Numbered from the stretch's first letter, positions 1-13,330 are shown. The stretch is 64,000 bases of DNA from Paulownia fortunei (GCA_019321725.1 CM033122.1:2852001-2916000); one strand, 5' to 3'. Program-made: numbers and translations. The notes: generated from the letters alone by a model not told the origin.

Positions 1-3000
1 ATGGAACGCTCCAAACAGAATACTCAATTAGTGCAAAACAGAAAATCGGCTAATAAGCACATGAAAAATTGTGAAGTCGTCTGATCACCACCATCATGCA
101 GGTATATACATTGACATGTTGACATGTAGTTCCTGCATTAGTTGAATACTGAATTATGCAGAAGATAACTAGTCCTATTCATACAACTTTCTATATACAA
201 TCACAATCCAAACTCTGCTCAGTTTCCGTGGAGAGTGGAAACACAGTTAAATGCTTACTGACCCCTGGTTATAACAGAATATCCCAGTTCAAAGGTTCCA
301 CAACTTTGATTAGATCTGATTTAATTTCTAAATGGTGAAAAGTATACATTTCAATGCATTATAACCATAATAGAACTCGACCTGGATGACAGCAATTAAA
401 TAAAAGAAACATGTCCAGGCGCAAGTTGTTAACAACAGCTAAAACAAGCAGCTACAATATAGAAAACAATCCAAAGTTTGTTCACAAGTCAACAACTTAA
501 CCTTGTTTAGAAAGCTGGTTAGTAGGAAGCATACTCAAAACTGAGTATTCTAACACAAAATCGGGGGTAATAGCCATTTGCTGGAGTACACGAAAGGAAG
601 CCACAACATTTGCAATCACATAAAACAGCCCTCTGTTCCTTGAATTTTAATCACACAATGGCCCATATGAACCATGCAGAACCTGCACAGAGAGGAGTAA
701 AATGTCGAAGTTCAAGATATATCAACACATCGCATAATTACAGTTAAGGAATGATAGGGTGCATTTATGGAGACGAGGATAATGAATGAAGTATAATCAA
801 CACATCAAATATTTTAAGAAAAACAGTTACATGTACTAGTTTTGAATGATAGGGTGCATTTATGGAGAAGAGGATAACGAATGAAGACATCAAGGGTGTG
901 GTGCACTGGTGCATGGATGACTGCCAACAGAACATTTGAAGGGTGGATATTGCACCAAATGCATGTGCACTGGGTACAGCATCGGGAGGACCGACATCAT
1001 GTATTCGAAAGAAAACAGCTACAAGCACTAGTTTTCAATATTCTATATATGGAATAAAAAAGGTATGTATCAGTATCACATTTTAGCACATTCTATCTGG
1101 CAGATAACCTTCCAGCAGCATCTCCCTCGTCACAGTAAATGATCTCAACCTCAAAATCTTAACCATTGTACTAATAGGATTAGGCATTACTTCTCACTCG
1201 CCATTTCTATGAGAGAGTAAGTGAAGATCTGCATTCCTGACACATCCCACATACAGAATAACCAGAATTTAAAGAAGTGGAAAAGGCCAAACAGTCAGTT
1301 GAAATTGAATGTCTTCATTTCTTGGATATCCATTGAAAAATTTGGTTAAATCAGACATTTCAATTTGACTTGGGGAGTGTTATCAATCTTTGTAAGGTGT
1401 TACTCTACCCAATCTTCAACCTTAATTTCCCGATCAAGGTTAAGTTTGTATGCCATCATAAATTTTCAAAACCTAAACCATCTAAATATACTAAAACCAT
1501 CCTAAAGGTACCAAGACAAGACAACATGGGAATAACTCTATAGATATAGTAGCACCATTGTGTTTATTGTTTCCTATAATCATGAAGAAAGGCTAATACT
1601 AAAACATCCACAACAAAAAAATAAACATTAGTGATAAAAATTAAGTGATAATGTGAAAGTTGTCACCAATGACATGTATTAAGTGACAATAAATTTTGTT
1701 TAGTCACTAATAATATGTATTAAGTGACAATAACTCTTGTTTTGTAATAGTGACAAGAACCAGTGTTTAAAGTTGTCAACTTAAACACAATTTTTTTTTA
1801 CTTAGAAGCATGTGAAAATCATTATTGTGACAAAACAAATTATTTTGTCATTTAACATAAATGGATTCTTTAACTCTTACATGGAGATCCTATCAAGAGT
1901 GTGAGAGAGAAAATCATATCAAAATTGAGGGAGTATATCTAATGGGTGCTTCATTTTCTTCCTATGAAAATCCTATCAGAGTACTCGCCTTGTAGATAGA
2001 TCCCTCAAGCTTGACCCCAGGGAAACATACTAAAAGAAGAATATAAATATCCACATGGAGTGTTTATTTTCTAATATGGATCTCTGACTAGAAAACCAAG
2101 CTTAATTTTCATGTGTTCTATATAATCCTAAATCTCTTTACGGGATTAGGAAAAATCAGACTCATTTAAGAGAGAAAGAAACTAAAAAGAAGTCCATTAG
2201 TTCCTTTCATGTATTCATCACAGATCAGTTAGTTTCCAATTGGTCGTCAGTGGTTTTATGGTAGCCCAGTGCCAAGAAAACCTTAACTGCCACAGATAAC
2301 ATCTGATAACTTCATCATAATATTACTTGCTTATGGTCTGCAGTTTGTTGGAACTTACAAGGTGAAATCCAAATTTCACCACATGAACCATATTTCTGTC
2401 CCTCAACATTTACACAAGAACCAAAAGTACACAAATATTATCAATAAACATTCCCTTTCAGCAACAATTTGGAATGAGCTGTTTAAACAAGAGTACCATG
2501 CTAAAGATGACAGTAAACAAAAATTAAATCCAATACCAAATAAGTATAGAGCTCACGCGTAAAAATGCAAAAGAATTAACACCTTCCTAAGTATCTCAAC
2601 ACGTAAGCAGTCACCATTCTATTTTCCACCTTCCTCCCCCCCTATTGCTCCCTGGTTTGTTGCTAAATAACTTAGGGTGTGATTAGCAGCATTTTCGCAA
2701 AGAGCAACTCAAAGAGGTTTTATTAATTCAGGTTACTTAAGATTCCAATCAGGAAATAAAAAGTTTTAATTATTCATCAAATAGTTTCTAATTAAAACTC
2801 TGATGCATATCATTGATAGAAAAAATAACAAAAGTGTGTATAGGGACTACATTCTTCTTCATGTGCATATTTTGGTAATATCAAAAGACTAAGAGGCGGA
2901 TAGATATGGAAAACTGGCCATATAATATAAGAAATGAACAAAACCACCTACATCTACATAAGAGTTAGCATTTAGTTTATGACCAAAAGCACAAACGTCT

Positions 3001-3831
3001 CACGACCTAATTCTAGAGAGAATATTTTATGGCAGACCATGGGCCGATATAAATGCAGCAAGCTTTGCAGAAATTCTAAATGAAATCAGCTTTGGCTAAG
3101 AGGGGTTGATTCGTTCAGAAATTCTTATCCAATAGTTGGCTAATCATGAGCTTGTTTACAGGCCCCTCAAATGGACTGAAGCTGAGCTTCAGACAAGATT
3201 GTGTGCGAAATGGTTAAGACTGCACATATACAGGAACTAAATCGCCATACTGCACCCAATATCATACACCTTCCATGTAACCCCTTACCAGGTTTAGCCC
3301 ATCACAAGTACATACCAAGTCCCAAAGCACCCACATTCTTCATTCCCAGAACATATGTTGGGCACATAGATAACATACTGCTAATGAACACATTTTTTCC
3401 TACTTCAGAAATAACCATGGTTATGCTGGAAAATGGCGTTCATATCCAACTCCAGGTTGTAGTCTTCCCTTCCATTGCCACAATATTATTATTGTAAGCA
3501 TGGTCTGTTCCAACAATTTTTGGTTTTTTTTCCTCCTTGGGTACTCTTGCATCTTCTAGAATTTCACAAAAAAAAAATTAGTTTGTGAAGCTTTACAACA
3601 GAGCTAGGGTTGTCAAACTTTACCAGTTAGCGTGACTTTCATCAGTTTTATAGCAATGCACACAACCTTATTATCCTAACTGCAAAAGACAGATAATGTC
3701 TCCATGTGGCTTGGACAAAGCAATTTTTCATGTTGAATCAATGAAATGACACGAGAAAAGGACTACCAGACATTTAGGTGCAACATCACAATGAAAAAAC
3801 CGAAGAGCAAAACATAAAGTCTACCAGAGGA
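1..3831. other. Left-edge region with no recognised gene
   Basis: This is AT-rich sequence downstream of the C1D stop codon. The open frames are short and resemble no family I know. It holds a duplicated block at 749-1040 and a patch at about 1635-1860 rich in TAAGTGACAATAA-like words and their complements, which may be a decayed DNA transposon. One minus-strand frame at 1093-1152 reads like a short terminal coding exon and is listed as a finding. The base composition of 400-1300 resembles untranslated exon sequence more than deep intergenic DNA, so the end of a gene lying to the left, or its UTR, cannot be excluded. Confidence 0.5.
749..1040. repeat. Direct duplication, about 95 bp offset
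   Basis: A segment starting GAATGATAGGGTGCATTT near 749 recurs near 844 with only a few substitutions over some 43 bp. The text following the first copy (AACAGTTACATGTACTAGTT) recurs with changes near 1013 (AACAGCTACAAGCACTAGTT). Two full units and a partial third are therefore suggested. It accounts for the 87-residue minus-strand open frame here, which I do not call a gene. Confidence 0.6.
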
Positions 3832-6071
3832 TCAGTCCAGAATTATGACATCGTCATCTGAATCATCGGGTTGTAAAGGTCCTTTAACACCATTTTTATT
3901 ATCACCAAGTAGCTCACGGGCTGCTTTCTCAAGAAACTCCTGAGCAGCAGAACGAACAGATTGCTTCTCGGATGGCTGGTACTTTCTCTTCTTTTGTAAA
4001 CTTCTGTCCAAATACTTAATTCTTGGGCCCTCCCCTCGACTAATTTTCCGCATGCTTTGCTTCTGCTCTGCAAAACCAGGTAATTAGTGAAATGACAACT
4101 GAATTGAAAGGTTAGTCATGCCAACAATAAACCCATACCAGAGGAAAGATCAGGCAGGGAATGCTCAATAAAACGGGCTGCTGCCTGGGGATTAATGATG
4201 GCTGAAGGTCGCAGTGGGGCTACAAACATAACAAGCAGTATTTCAGGAAGTAGCAGTAATCACCACCTATCACAGTTAGCACTAGAAATCATTGTTCCAA
4301 CAAGATAAATATCTCATGTGTCAAAGTGCAGAATTTAAAGTCTTAAATACCAAGAGCCTCGCTAATAAATTATTGTGCAGAACACAGTGTATTACATTCT
4401 TTTATTCATTCCATCAAGATTACGACAGATATATGGCTTTCAAGATAAGCAGACCACATAATATACAATCATGAAGGAAATTAGAGGTGTCAAGCAAATG
4501 ATGGAAGCAACTCCCAAAATTGTTCCTGGATAATTATTGGAACAATGCAAAACCACAATAGAAAGTTCAATGAACAGCCTAACCAATGCTTTCTTTACAG
4601 GAGACTTTGTTACTTTGGATTCTGAAAACAACCCCACAACGAAAACAATATTTTAAATTCACTAGATTTACTATTTACTAGTTGGGAGGGGGACCAAATT
4701 TACCTTTGCTCAAGTCCATGCATTGCTTCAATTTCTCCTGGTACAAGCTCAATCTCTCCTGAACACATGACCATCAGAAAACATTAGCACAATATCGGAT
4801 AAATTAACCAATATCAATTCTAACTCTTGGCAAAGCTTATTAAACCACCATAAACATCATTTCCACAAATTTAAATCTCAAATACATTAGGATAAAGAAG
4901 CAAGAACCACCGATTAATATATCAGAAATAGATACCCAATAATGGAGTAACAAATTTTTATGTTAGAAAAGAAACTACAAATAAGTTATGTTTAATATAA
5001 AAGACCACAAACCAATCAAGAAGAAGAAGAAGAACAACAACAACAGAAAGGAAAACAGAAGAAAAGAAAGCATACAAATAAAATTAGGTACTGAGACATC
5101 AATTTCAAATTCCGAACACAAAGTCATCAAGTCGTTAAAAAGTACACCCAGACGTTGAATTTCACAGTCCTTTCAAATTAAAGCAACAGCTATCAGCCCA
5201 AATAAGCACATTTAATCAACCATCAAGTTAAAAAAAAAACACACACACACACACAAACAAAAACACAAAAATATAATCATGTTGAGAGATCAATGGAAAC
5301 ATATGCATGCTGGGCAAAAACCATATTCAAAGGCTAAAAGTAAGGAACAATTTCATCCAGCAACAATCAAACTAACTTTGAATTGAAATATGAAGCAGGA
5401 GCACTGAGCAAAACATCAAAAGCACATCAATTAAACTTGACTAGATACAAAACCTCAAATTTACTTGTAGTCAGAGAAAAAACAATTAATGTTAAACATA
5501 AAACCAGGGAGCAATTGTTTAAACACCAAAACTAAGTAAAGAAAGGAGGAAAAAATGCGCTACTTACCCATATCAAGAAAAATAGATAAAACAAAAAACG
5601 ATGTTGAGAGACACTTACAAGCTCTTTTTTGACAGGATGATCATCTGGGTCCACACCCTTGCATCTTAGCCTCACTGCAAAACCACGACGAATAGACCCA
5701 AAAAAAGGAAAACCCAACAAATTCACGTCAATTGCAAGAATTCACTATAATGAACAAATAAGGGAAAAGTTTGGATCTTTACTAAATGCTGCATGTTTAA
5801 TCCAAAAAGAAACACACAGATGAACATGAAAAGCATCCACAAACATCTACATACAAGCAAAGAGAGTAGTTGTGGCTTTGGCAATCAAGAAGAGGGCTTG
5901 AGCCCTTTCAAGGGGCTCCATTCTTGAAAGGGTTTCATTGGTACAGTAAGACAAGAACTCTTCTAAATTGGCTCTCACTTCATCAATGTTGCTAGATGTT
6001 CTCTTCACTGCCTCCATTACTGGTTCTGGTATCACTTTATTGCTACTACCACTGCCGCTGCCAATTTCCAT
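3832..6071 (-). CDS. C1D: C1D/Rrp47-like nuclear exosome cofactor
   Basis: Five coding exons on the minus strand: 5855-6071, 5619-5674, 4704-4758, 4139-4219 and 3832-4067. They sum to 645 nt, giving 214 aa, and every junction is GT-AG. The N-terminal half (about residues 12-90) is the Sas10/Utp3/C1D fold, with a hydrophobic stretch ending in QALFLIAKATTTLFAL and then RLRCKGVDPDDHPVKKEL. The conserved LYQEKLKQCMDLSK and NPQAAARFIEH segments follow. The C-terminus is basic, then acidic, ending SDDDVIILD. C1D (yeast Rrp47/Lrp1) escorts the nuclear exosome nuclease Rrp6 in 3' processing of rRNA and snoRNA, and the animal protein also binds nucleic acid. I start at 6071 because family members open with a short variable lead before the EAVKR helix. 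An in-frame ATG at 6101 would add ten basic residues. The gene is divergent from the PPR gene to its right. Confidence 0.9.
5015..5256. repeat. AAG/AAC and AC microsatellites in C1D intron 2
   Basis: A short run of AAG then AAC triplets lies near 5019-5046, and an (AC)n run of about nine units lies at 5239-5256. Both are inside the intron between coding exons 2 and 3 of the C1D gene (4759-5618). They look like simple sequence repeats with no coding effect. Confidence 0.75.
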
Positions 6072-8039
6072 CGTTCTCCTTTTTTTCCCAATTTTTCTCA
6101 ATGTGCTTTCTTTCTCTGTCTGACTGTGAGTTAAAAGGGTTTAAACTCTGCAGAATGTTGACGGGTTTTGCACAATTTCGAGTGTTTGGCAGGATACAGT
6201 AGGGATTTTGATATGGTGGCGTATGGAATTACGCCATTTCAGTAAATTGTGAGTACTTTCGGATATTCATCAAACAAAGCCCAAAAGTTGAGATAATTAT
6301 GCATAGTGCCCTCTAAGTTATGATATATCTACAATGACCCCTAACAAACATGGCTTTATTTATTTATTTTCCTTTTGGTTTTTTGATGAAAGTGGAAAAG
6401 AAATACATTCGTGAATTTATTTTTTCTGTGTAAATGATGCATCTAAATGCTCTAATATAATTCCCAAAGATGTAGAATTTTAAAATTAATACATTTCTAC
6501 CTATCTAAATAAAAATGTGCAAGTTTCCTTTTTAAGATTTTAACCTTTTTTTTTTGTTATTTCCGTTTTTAGTTATTAAATTAAATTAAGTTCTGCCCCA
6601 TTTTTTGGTGAAGCATTTATTTACTAGTAGAGCTGCAGTATATCATTTTTTTTATCTTTTGGACGAACAAATGTGTCCCATGTCTAATTCAATCGATAGC
6701 ACAATAAAACTTTTATAAATGAATATTATTGGGACTAGAAAAAATATTATTTTAAAGAGAGTATTTATTATTGATAAATAAAAAGTTTATTAATTTATCG
6801 GTAAAATAAATAATTTATTAATTTATAAAAAAAATTATGTTTTAATTACTTTTTTACATGTATTTTTTTTTTATCAAGATTCATGCATGAAATATAAACA
6901 AAAAATAATAATAAAATGTGGTCAAAAATTAATATGTGTACATAAAAGACTGTAAAAATTATCATTAAATATTTCAAAAAAAATAATTTTTATTATGTAC
7001 CAAATGTAGTGCATGCGTTGAAGAAAAATTAAAAATAAGGTTGAATTAGGTACAAAAAAAAAATTCAAAACTTTAGATGCATATATGTGAAAGAATTGAA
7101 TTAAGAATAAAAGTTGTCAAAAAAAAAAAGAGTTGTTTAATATTATAAATTGTGTATATTTTTTTAATTGGTAGTTTATATTTTCATTGGACCCTAAAGA
7201 ATTTAAAAAAAATTATTATCTGGTGCATTTAGTAAAATTATTAATTTAATATATTAACCAGTCGATATTGAAAATTTTTATTATTTAACGAGATTATTAA
7301 TTTATCGAACATTTATTTATCATTTATCGAGAATTTACTATATCCATTATTTTCTTTCTTTTTATATATTATGTATAATTCTGTCATTTCATTTTAAATA
7401 ACTTCAAAATAGTTGCTTTTAAGATTAATAATCATGCTATCCAATCTTATAAATGGTACACTTAATGTACATAAATTTAATATATATTTATTATATAAGT
7501 GTCTTATTTTTTATATAGGAGACAGATTACGCGCAAGTCAAAAATAATATAAATATGATATTTTAAATTTTATTTATACACAAGTGTGCCATATATGTGT
7601 ACATGTAGTCTAGTCAGCAATTACATCCTATATATATGCACTCCTTTTAATGCGGCTTTTTCAACTGCCTAGCCTCTTCACCGAAACAGCGACTTTAGGT
7701 AAAATTAGTGGGGATTGGAGAGAGCAAGACCGGACAGAAGCCGAACGCAATAGCCACATGCAATTCTATCTATAGCTACTTTGGCAGCTATAATCTCATA
7801 CAACTGACAACGCCCTCCCTTTGTTCCTCTCTATGCTCGCAAAAATATCCAAACCTTTGTTAGTACAGTATATGTTCCATACATATATCTTTCATTTTTC
7901 ACCTCAAAAATTAATGTCATATCTGTTAAGCAATTTCACAAACACCAACCAGGCAAACCACGGCCACCACATTCGTTAATTGCATTGAATTGCTTGCATA
8001 GCCATTTGTCCCGATACTTATCTTTTTAATACTTTATGC
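6072..8039. promoter_or_regulatory. Divergent intergenic region between C1D and PGR3
   Basis: This 2.0 kb separates two genes that read away from each other, so both promoters should lie here. The centre (about 6480-7570) is very AT-rich with A- and T-tracts and no open frame. An AGCCCA word (complement TGGGCT, the site II element type found in many ribosome-biogenesis promoters) lies about 200 bp upstream of the C1D start. The last 400 bp before the PPR start are richer in C and likely contain its 5' leader. No individual TATA box can be assigned with confidence. Confidence 0.5.
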
Positions 8040-11000
8040 ATGGCTGTGATAATATTAAATTCTTCTAGTGTATGCTGCTGTAATTATAGTCATATTTCTT
8101 TAACCAATGACAGAAGTAAACCATGTGTGTCGAATTACAGTAATGGCTCGGTGAAAAGAAGAAAGATTGATTCTTTGGGGATTTTGCGATATGGGTCAGT
8201 GACGAACTGGAAGAAAATCAAGAGAAAGCATGTTAGTTTTTGTGGGTTTGTCATGAAAAGCTCAGATGAATTTGTTTTGTGGCACGGTAAAATCAAGAAA
8301 GACATGTCGTCTGAGGAAATAATTGGACGTTTGAAGTCAATTCATGATTTGGATCAGGCATTTTCTTTCTTTAAAGCCGTAGCAGATATGCCACATGTTA
8401 TGCACACTACAGAAACTTGTAACTATATACTTGAGCTTTTTAGGGTGCATGGAAGGATGGAGGATATGGTTGTGGTGTTTGATATGATGCAAAAACAAAT
8501 TATTTATAGGAATTTAGATACTTACTTCATTATATTTAGGAGTCTAAGTGTAAGGGGAGGCATCCGACAGGCGCCATTTGCACTTGAAAGGATGAGAAGA
8601 TCTGGTTTTAAATTGAACGCATATTCATATAATGGATTGATACATTTGCTTCTTCAAGCAGGGTTTTGTAGGGAGGCTTTAGTGATCTATAAAAGAATGG
8701 TCTCAGAAGAGTTGAAGCCTAGTCTTAAGACCTATTCTGCTCTAATGGTAGCTAGTGGTAGGAGAAGAGATACTGAAACAGTCATTGGCTTGCTAGAAGA
8801 GATGGAAAATTTGGGATTGAGGCCAAATGTCTATACCTTCACCATCTGCATCAGAGTGCTTGGGCGAGCAGGAAAGATCAATGAGGCTTACAAAATATTG
8901 AAGAGGATGGATGAGGAGGGATGTGCACCTGATGTAGTTACTTACACTGTTCTCATTGATGCACTTTGTAATGCAGGGAAAATCAATGTCGCCAAAGAAG
9001 TGTTTAAGAAGATGAAATGTAGCAGCCATAAACCCGATCGTGTGACGTATATCACTATGTTGGACAAGTTCAGTGACTGCGGAGATTTGGACTCAGTAAG
9101 GGAGTTTTGGAACCTGATGGAGGCTGATGGTCATAAAGCAGATGTTGTTACTTACACTATACTCATTGATGCTTTATGCAAGGTGGGGAAAGTTAATGAA
9201 GCATTTGTGGTATTAGATGAAATGAAGGAGAGAGGGATCTTGCCAAATCTTCATACCTACAACACTTTGATTTGTGGGCTTTTGAGGCTACATAGATTGG
9301 GGGAAGCATTAGAACTATGTGATAACATGGAGTTGTGCGGCATTCAGCCGAATGCTTATACATACATCTTGTTCATCGACTGCTATGGGAAATTAGGAAA
9401 AGCTGACAAAGCTATTGAAGCCTTTGAGAAGATGAAAGCTCGTGGCATTGCCCCAACTGTTGTTGCCTGCAATGCATATCTGTATAGCCTTGCTGAAGTC
9501 GGTAGGCTTAGAGAGGCAAAAAAAATATTTGATGGAATAAAACAGAGTGGGCTTGTGCCTGATTCTATTACCTATAACATGATGATGAAGTGCTATAGTA
9601 GTGCAGGGAAAATTGATGAAGCCATTCAATTACTTAATGAAATGATAGATAATAATGGCTGTCATCCTGACGTGATTGTTATCAACTCTTTGATTGACAT
9701 GCTTTACAAGGCTGATCGGTCAAACGAGGCATGGGAAATGTTTTGCAAATTGAAGGAATTGAAACTTGTTCCTACAGTTGTGACTTACAACACATTATTG
9801 GCTGGACTGGGAAAGGAGGGCAAAGTTCAAGAAGGCTACAAATTATTTGAGAGCATGGCAGCATATGGTTGCCCTCCAAATACAATAACTTTCAATACGC
9901 TTCTGGATTGCCTCTGTAAGAATGATGAGGTTGATGTGGCCTTGAAGATGCTTTATGCAATGACAGAAATGGATTGCCTCCCTGACCTTTTTACTTATAA
10001 CACAGTCATCTATGGATTAGTAAAGGATAATAGGATTACAGAAGCTTTTTGGCTTTTCCATCAGATGAAAAAAATGATATATCCTGACAATGTAACTCTG
10101 TACACTCTCCTCCCTGGTGTTGTGAAAGCTGGTTCGATTGAAAATGCTTTTAAAGTTGTTAAGGACTTTTTCCGCCAGGATAGAGTTTCAGCTAATAGAT
10201 CTTTTTGGGAAGATCTGATGGCTGGAATTCTTAAGGAAGCAGAGTTAAATCATGCTATTTCTTTTGCAGAAAAATTAGTATCTGTTGGTCTTTGCAAAAA
10301 TGGCTCAATAATGGAGCCTATTATTAAGGTATTGTCCAAGCAAAAGAAATCCCTTGATGCTCACAAATTGTTTGAGAAATTCACTAAATCTTTCGGGATT
10401 CGGCCAACTGTAGAAGCATATTATCAGTTGATTGATGGGCTTCTTGATATTCATCTTAAGGAACTTGCATGGGATACTTATGAAGAGATGAAGAGTGCTG
10501 GGTGTGCTGCAGATGTTTCCACCTACAATTTGTTGCTTGATGATCTTGGGAAGTCTGGAAAGGTAAATGAACTTTTTGAGCTGTACAATGAGATGCTTCA
10601 TAGAGGATGTGAGCCTGACACAATAACTCACAACATACTCATTTCTGGTCTTGTAAAGTCTAACAGATTAGAGAAAGCCATAGATCTATACTATGATCTT
10701 ATAAGTGGAGGCTTTTCTCCGACTCCATGTACATATGGTCCTCTTATAGATGGTCTTTTGAAGCTCAAAAAATTAGATGAGGCAAAGAATATGTTCGAGG
10801 AAATGATAGAATATGAATGCAAACCTAACTGTGCTATCTACAACATTCTTATAAATGGATTTGGAAAAACTGGTGATGTTGAAACTGCTCGAGAGTTGTT
10901 TGATAGAATGGTTGAGGAGGGGATTAGACCAGATTTGAAGTCATATAGCATTCTAGTTGATTGCTTTTGCTTGCTGAGTAGGGTGGATGATGCCATGTAC

Positions 11001-11384
11001 TACTTTGAGGAAATAAAGTCTGCTGGGCTTGATCCAGATTTGATTTGTTACAATATTATAATTAATGGCCTTGGCAGAGCAGGAAAAGTAAAGGAAGCTC
11101 TGACTCTTCTTGATGAGATGAGAAGCAGAGGGATGACACCTAACCTTTATACTTTCAATTCCTTAATATTTAATCTTGGAATTGCTGGAATGATAGAGGA
11201 AGCAGGAAATCTGTACAAGGAACTCCAGCTTGTGGGTCTTAAACCCGATGTTTTTACATATAATGCTCTAATTAGAGCATATAGTATGTCTGGGAACCTG
11301 GATCATGCATATGCCGTGTATGAGGAGATGATGGTCGGGGGTTGTAGTCCTAATACTGGGACCTTTGCTCAGCTCCCAAATTAA
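8040..11384 (+). CDS. PGR3: P-class pentatricopeptide repeat protein, PGR3-like
   Basis: One uninterrupted frame of 1114 aa, very close to the length of Arabidopsis PGR3 (about 1112 aa as recalled). Residues 1 to about 70 are rich in S, N, R and K with few acidic residues, as in a chloroplast transit peptide. From about residue 120 to the end I count some 27-28 tandem 35-residue P-type PPR motifs of the form [16 protein letters not shown]...CAPD. There is no E, DYW or SMR tail. PGR3 is known to bind chloroplast RNAs (petL 5' region, ndhA) to stabilise them and allow translation, which affects cytochrome b6f and NDH complexes. The intronless structure is usual for PPR genes. An out-of-frame ATG lies 4 bp before the start. 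The phosphatase gene further right is the Arabidopsis neighbour of PGR3, which supports orthology. Confidence 0.93.
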   Translation: MAVIILNSSSVCCCNYSHISLTNDRSKPCVSNYSNGSVKRRKIDSLGILRYGSVTNWKKIKRKHVSFCGFVMKSSDEFVLWHGKIKKDMSSEEIIGRLKSIHDLDQAFSFFKAVADMPHVMHTTETCNYILELFRVHGRMEDMVVVFDMMQKQIIYRNLDTYFIIFRSLSVRGGIRQAPFALERMRRSGFKLNAYSYNGLIHLLLQAGFCREALVIYKRMVSEELKPSLKTYSALMVASGRRRDTETVIGLLEEMENLGLRPNVYTFTICIRVLGRAGKINEAYKILKRMDEEGCAPDVVTYTVLIDALCNAGKINVAKEVFKKMKCSSHKPDRVTYITMLDKFSDCGDLDSVREFWNLMEADGHKADVVTYTILIDALCKVGKVNEAFVVLDEMKERGILPNLHTYNTLICGLLRLHRLGEALELCDNMELCGIQPNAYTYILFIDCYGKLGKADKAIEAFEKMKARGIAPTVVACNAYLYSLAEVGRLREAKKIFDGIKQSGLVPDSITYNMMMKCYSSAGKIDEAIQLLNEMIDNNGCHPDVIVINSLIDMLYKADRSNEAWEMFCKLKELKLVPTVVTYNTLLAGLGKEGKVQEGYKLFESMAAYGCPPNTITFNTLLDCLCKNDEVDVALKMLYAMTEMDCLPDLFTYNTVIYGLVKDNRITEAFWLFHQMKKMIYPDNVTLYTLLPGVVKAGSIENAFKVVKDFFRQDRVSANRSFWEDLMAGILKEAELNHAISFAEKLVSVGLCKNGSIMEPIIKVLSKQKKSLDAHKLFEKFTKSFGIRPTVEAYYQLIDGLLDIHLKELAWDTYEEMKSAGCAADVSTYNLLLDDLGKSGKVNELFELYNEMLHRGCEPDTITHNILISGLVKSNRLEKAIDLYYDLISGGFSPTPCTYGPLIDGLLKLKKLDEAKNMFEEMIEYECKPNCAIYNILINGFGKTGDVETARELFDRMVEEGIRPDLKSYSILVDCFCLLSRVDDAMYYFEEIKSAGLDPDLICYNIIINGLGRAGKVKEALTLLDEMRSRGMTPNLYTFNSLIFNLGIAGMIEEAGNLYKELQLVGLKPDVFTYNALIRAYSMSGNLDHAYAVYEEMMVGGCSPNTGTFAQLPN

Positions 11385-12300
11385 CATTGCTGTGGTAGAT
11401 GCTATTCCGCTGAACTAATGTTTGTTTGATACAAGAGAGAGACAGGTAACAATTCCTTTTAAGCATATAATTTTTCTTTAAAAATAATCAATTTGTGGAG
11501 CATTTGCTAAATGCCCTTTCTATAATTGCAATAGTTTCTCTGGTGTGTGGCTTTCAGTTGTGTATATATGTATACATGGTTGTGTTCATTTACATAAGCA
11601 TCTTCTTCTCTTTCCATACTGCAATTGAGTGGAATTTGATACTAAACTCTTTCTATAAAACTTTATGTGCAGGGAGAATTGGCTCTGTTTTGGTTCTTGG
11701 AGTGGTTTGATACATTTCATGCCATTTCAAGAAAGCTACTGGTGCAAAGGATTTCTTTGTAAATATGTGATAAGGTAATTTTATTAAGTTTTACCAAGTG
11801 CCAGAAGGTGTTCTGGCAATGCTCCAGAATGTAGAGGCGACTTGTGGTCCTTCAAACTATTTTCTGTGTACTGTATAGATTCTTACTGTAAAGTATATCT
11901 TTGAGATTCCATAGCACAAACTCATTTCTCTATAGAAGCTGTATTACTAATGCAAAAATTGAGAGATTTTTGCTCAACTTCAACAGTGGATTACAACTAA
12001 GTTCTTATTGATCCAAAACATTTGGTGTTGTGCTTTTATTTCCTGTCTCAGTTTTGTTTCCTGCACACAATATCAATGACAAATCTACAAATAGACATTC
12101 CTTCATGCCTAATATACATCCAGAGGCACTAGGTGCAAGAACACCTGAAGAATTTCTAATATATTTCGGGAGTTGATACTCTAAATAAGAATTCTCACCT
12201 GAATAGTTCTTCCTGAAACAGATTTTTAAGCTTCTACCAGAAAACATACGAAGGATCAATTCATGAGCAATCTTTTCTTTATATAATAGTTTTTATGTGC

Positions 12301-12356
12301 TTTATGTTTAATTTCACATTATTTGTTTAATTTCACATTATTTATTTAATTTTTCT
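12301..12356. repeat. Short tandem repeat, TTTAATTTCACATTATTT-like
   Basis: Two near-identical 18-19 bp units and a partial third sit in the 3' flank of the PPR gene. They appear to be simple slippage duplications. Confidence 0.7.
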
Positions 12357-13229
12357 TTTTGTGGAATTTTTTGCTTAAGCATGTGGAACTATATAAATGA
12401 CTCATATTTCAGAAATAAAAGTAGTTTCTGTTCTTAATCTTTCTTTATGCGATAGTATTTGTGTGCTTTATGTCCAATTGAGAGAGAAGTTTATAACTTG
12501 TTTCATATTGATAATTCGATTTCTTCACTTCTAGTTTGTAAAGTCCTTTCCTTACAAAACTTGACTAATGTTGCTTCTTCATTTTGTATTGCACACAAAA
12601 TGGTGAAGTCCCATACAATGTATGACATGCTGATTTCATACATACTTTTTGTGTGCAGGCTGTTGAAGTGTCTCATTCTTTTAAGACATCTTCCTTTACC
12701 TAAATTTACATCTATAAAAAGAAGATATAGTTCTTGATAATGATCCCCTATCTACAAAAACAATACCTGAAAGCAGGATTGTTTTCATGGTGGCGGTGTA
12801 ACAAAGTAGTAAATAATAGCTAATTGATATTTCGAAAGTGTAATATTGGTTCCATCTTTATTGTAGTCTATTAATATCCATTCAAAAACTGTATAAATGT
12901 CTAAATTGATTTCTCTAAGCCACTATAACAGGTAAATATTATGTTGGTGTTGTTATTGAAGCATTTCTACTAGCTTTAAAGGCTGACAGGTAGAATCATC
13001 ATGTGGGTGAGAGAAAACTCCTACTATCACAAGCATATTGGAATTCTGAAATCTTGTAAGCAATCCATCATCTGTTTCCCACTTGCACACTTTGTGGCAC
13101 AATTTATACAATATATTGGCTTCTCATTTTGGTTCAAAAGTGCAGGATAATAGCCATTTGAACATAACTGGGAACAAAATACAGGGAACAAAATAAAATT
13201 ATATTTTTCCCATGGCCACAGTTAGAGGA

Positions 13230-13330
13230 TTGAAAAGTTCAGATCTCATTATTTAATTCATGTTGATTATAGGATTGAAAAGTTAAGATCTTTGAAAAGT
13301 TAAGATCTTTTCATTATTTAATCTATGTTA
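13230..13330. repeat. Local duplication around ATTGAAAAGTTAAGATCT
   Basis: The phrase GGATTGAAAAGTT(C/A)AGATCT followed by CATTATTTAAT and an ATGTT word occurs twice about 40-60 bp apart, with an extra internal copy of TTGAAAAGTTAAGATCTTT. This is a small imperfect tandem duplication in non-coding sequence. Confidence 0.65.

Noticed and set aside
765..1028. 87-residue minus-strand frame
   Set aside because: It is created by the direct duplication at 749-1040 and matches no protein family I know.
10305..10631. 108-residue minus-strand frame inside the PPR gene
   Set aside because: It is the antisense shadow of the conserved PPR repeats, which fully explain the codon pattern.
12005..12259. 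84-residue minus-strand frame with SGENSYLEYQLPKYIRNS
   Set aside because: It looks fairly protein-like, but I recognise no family, and there are no convincing flanking exons.
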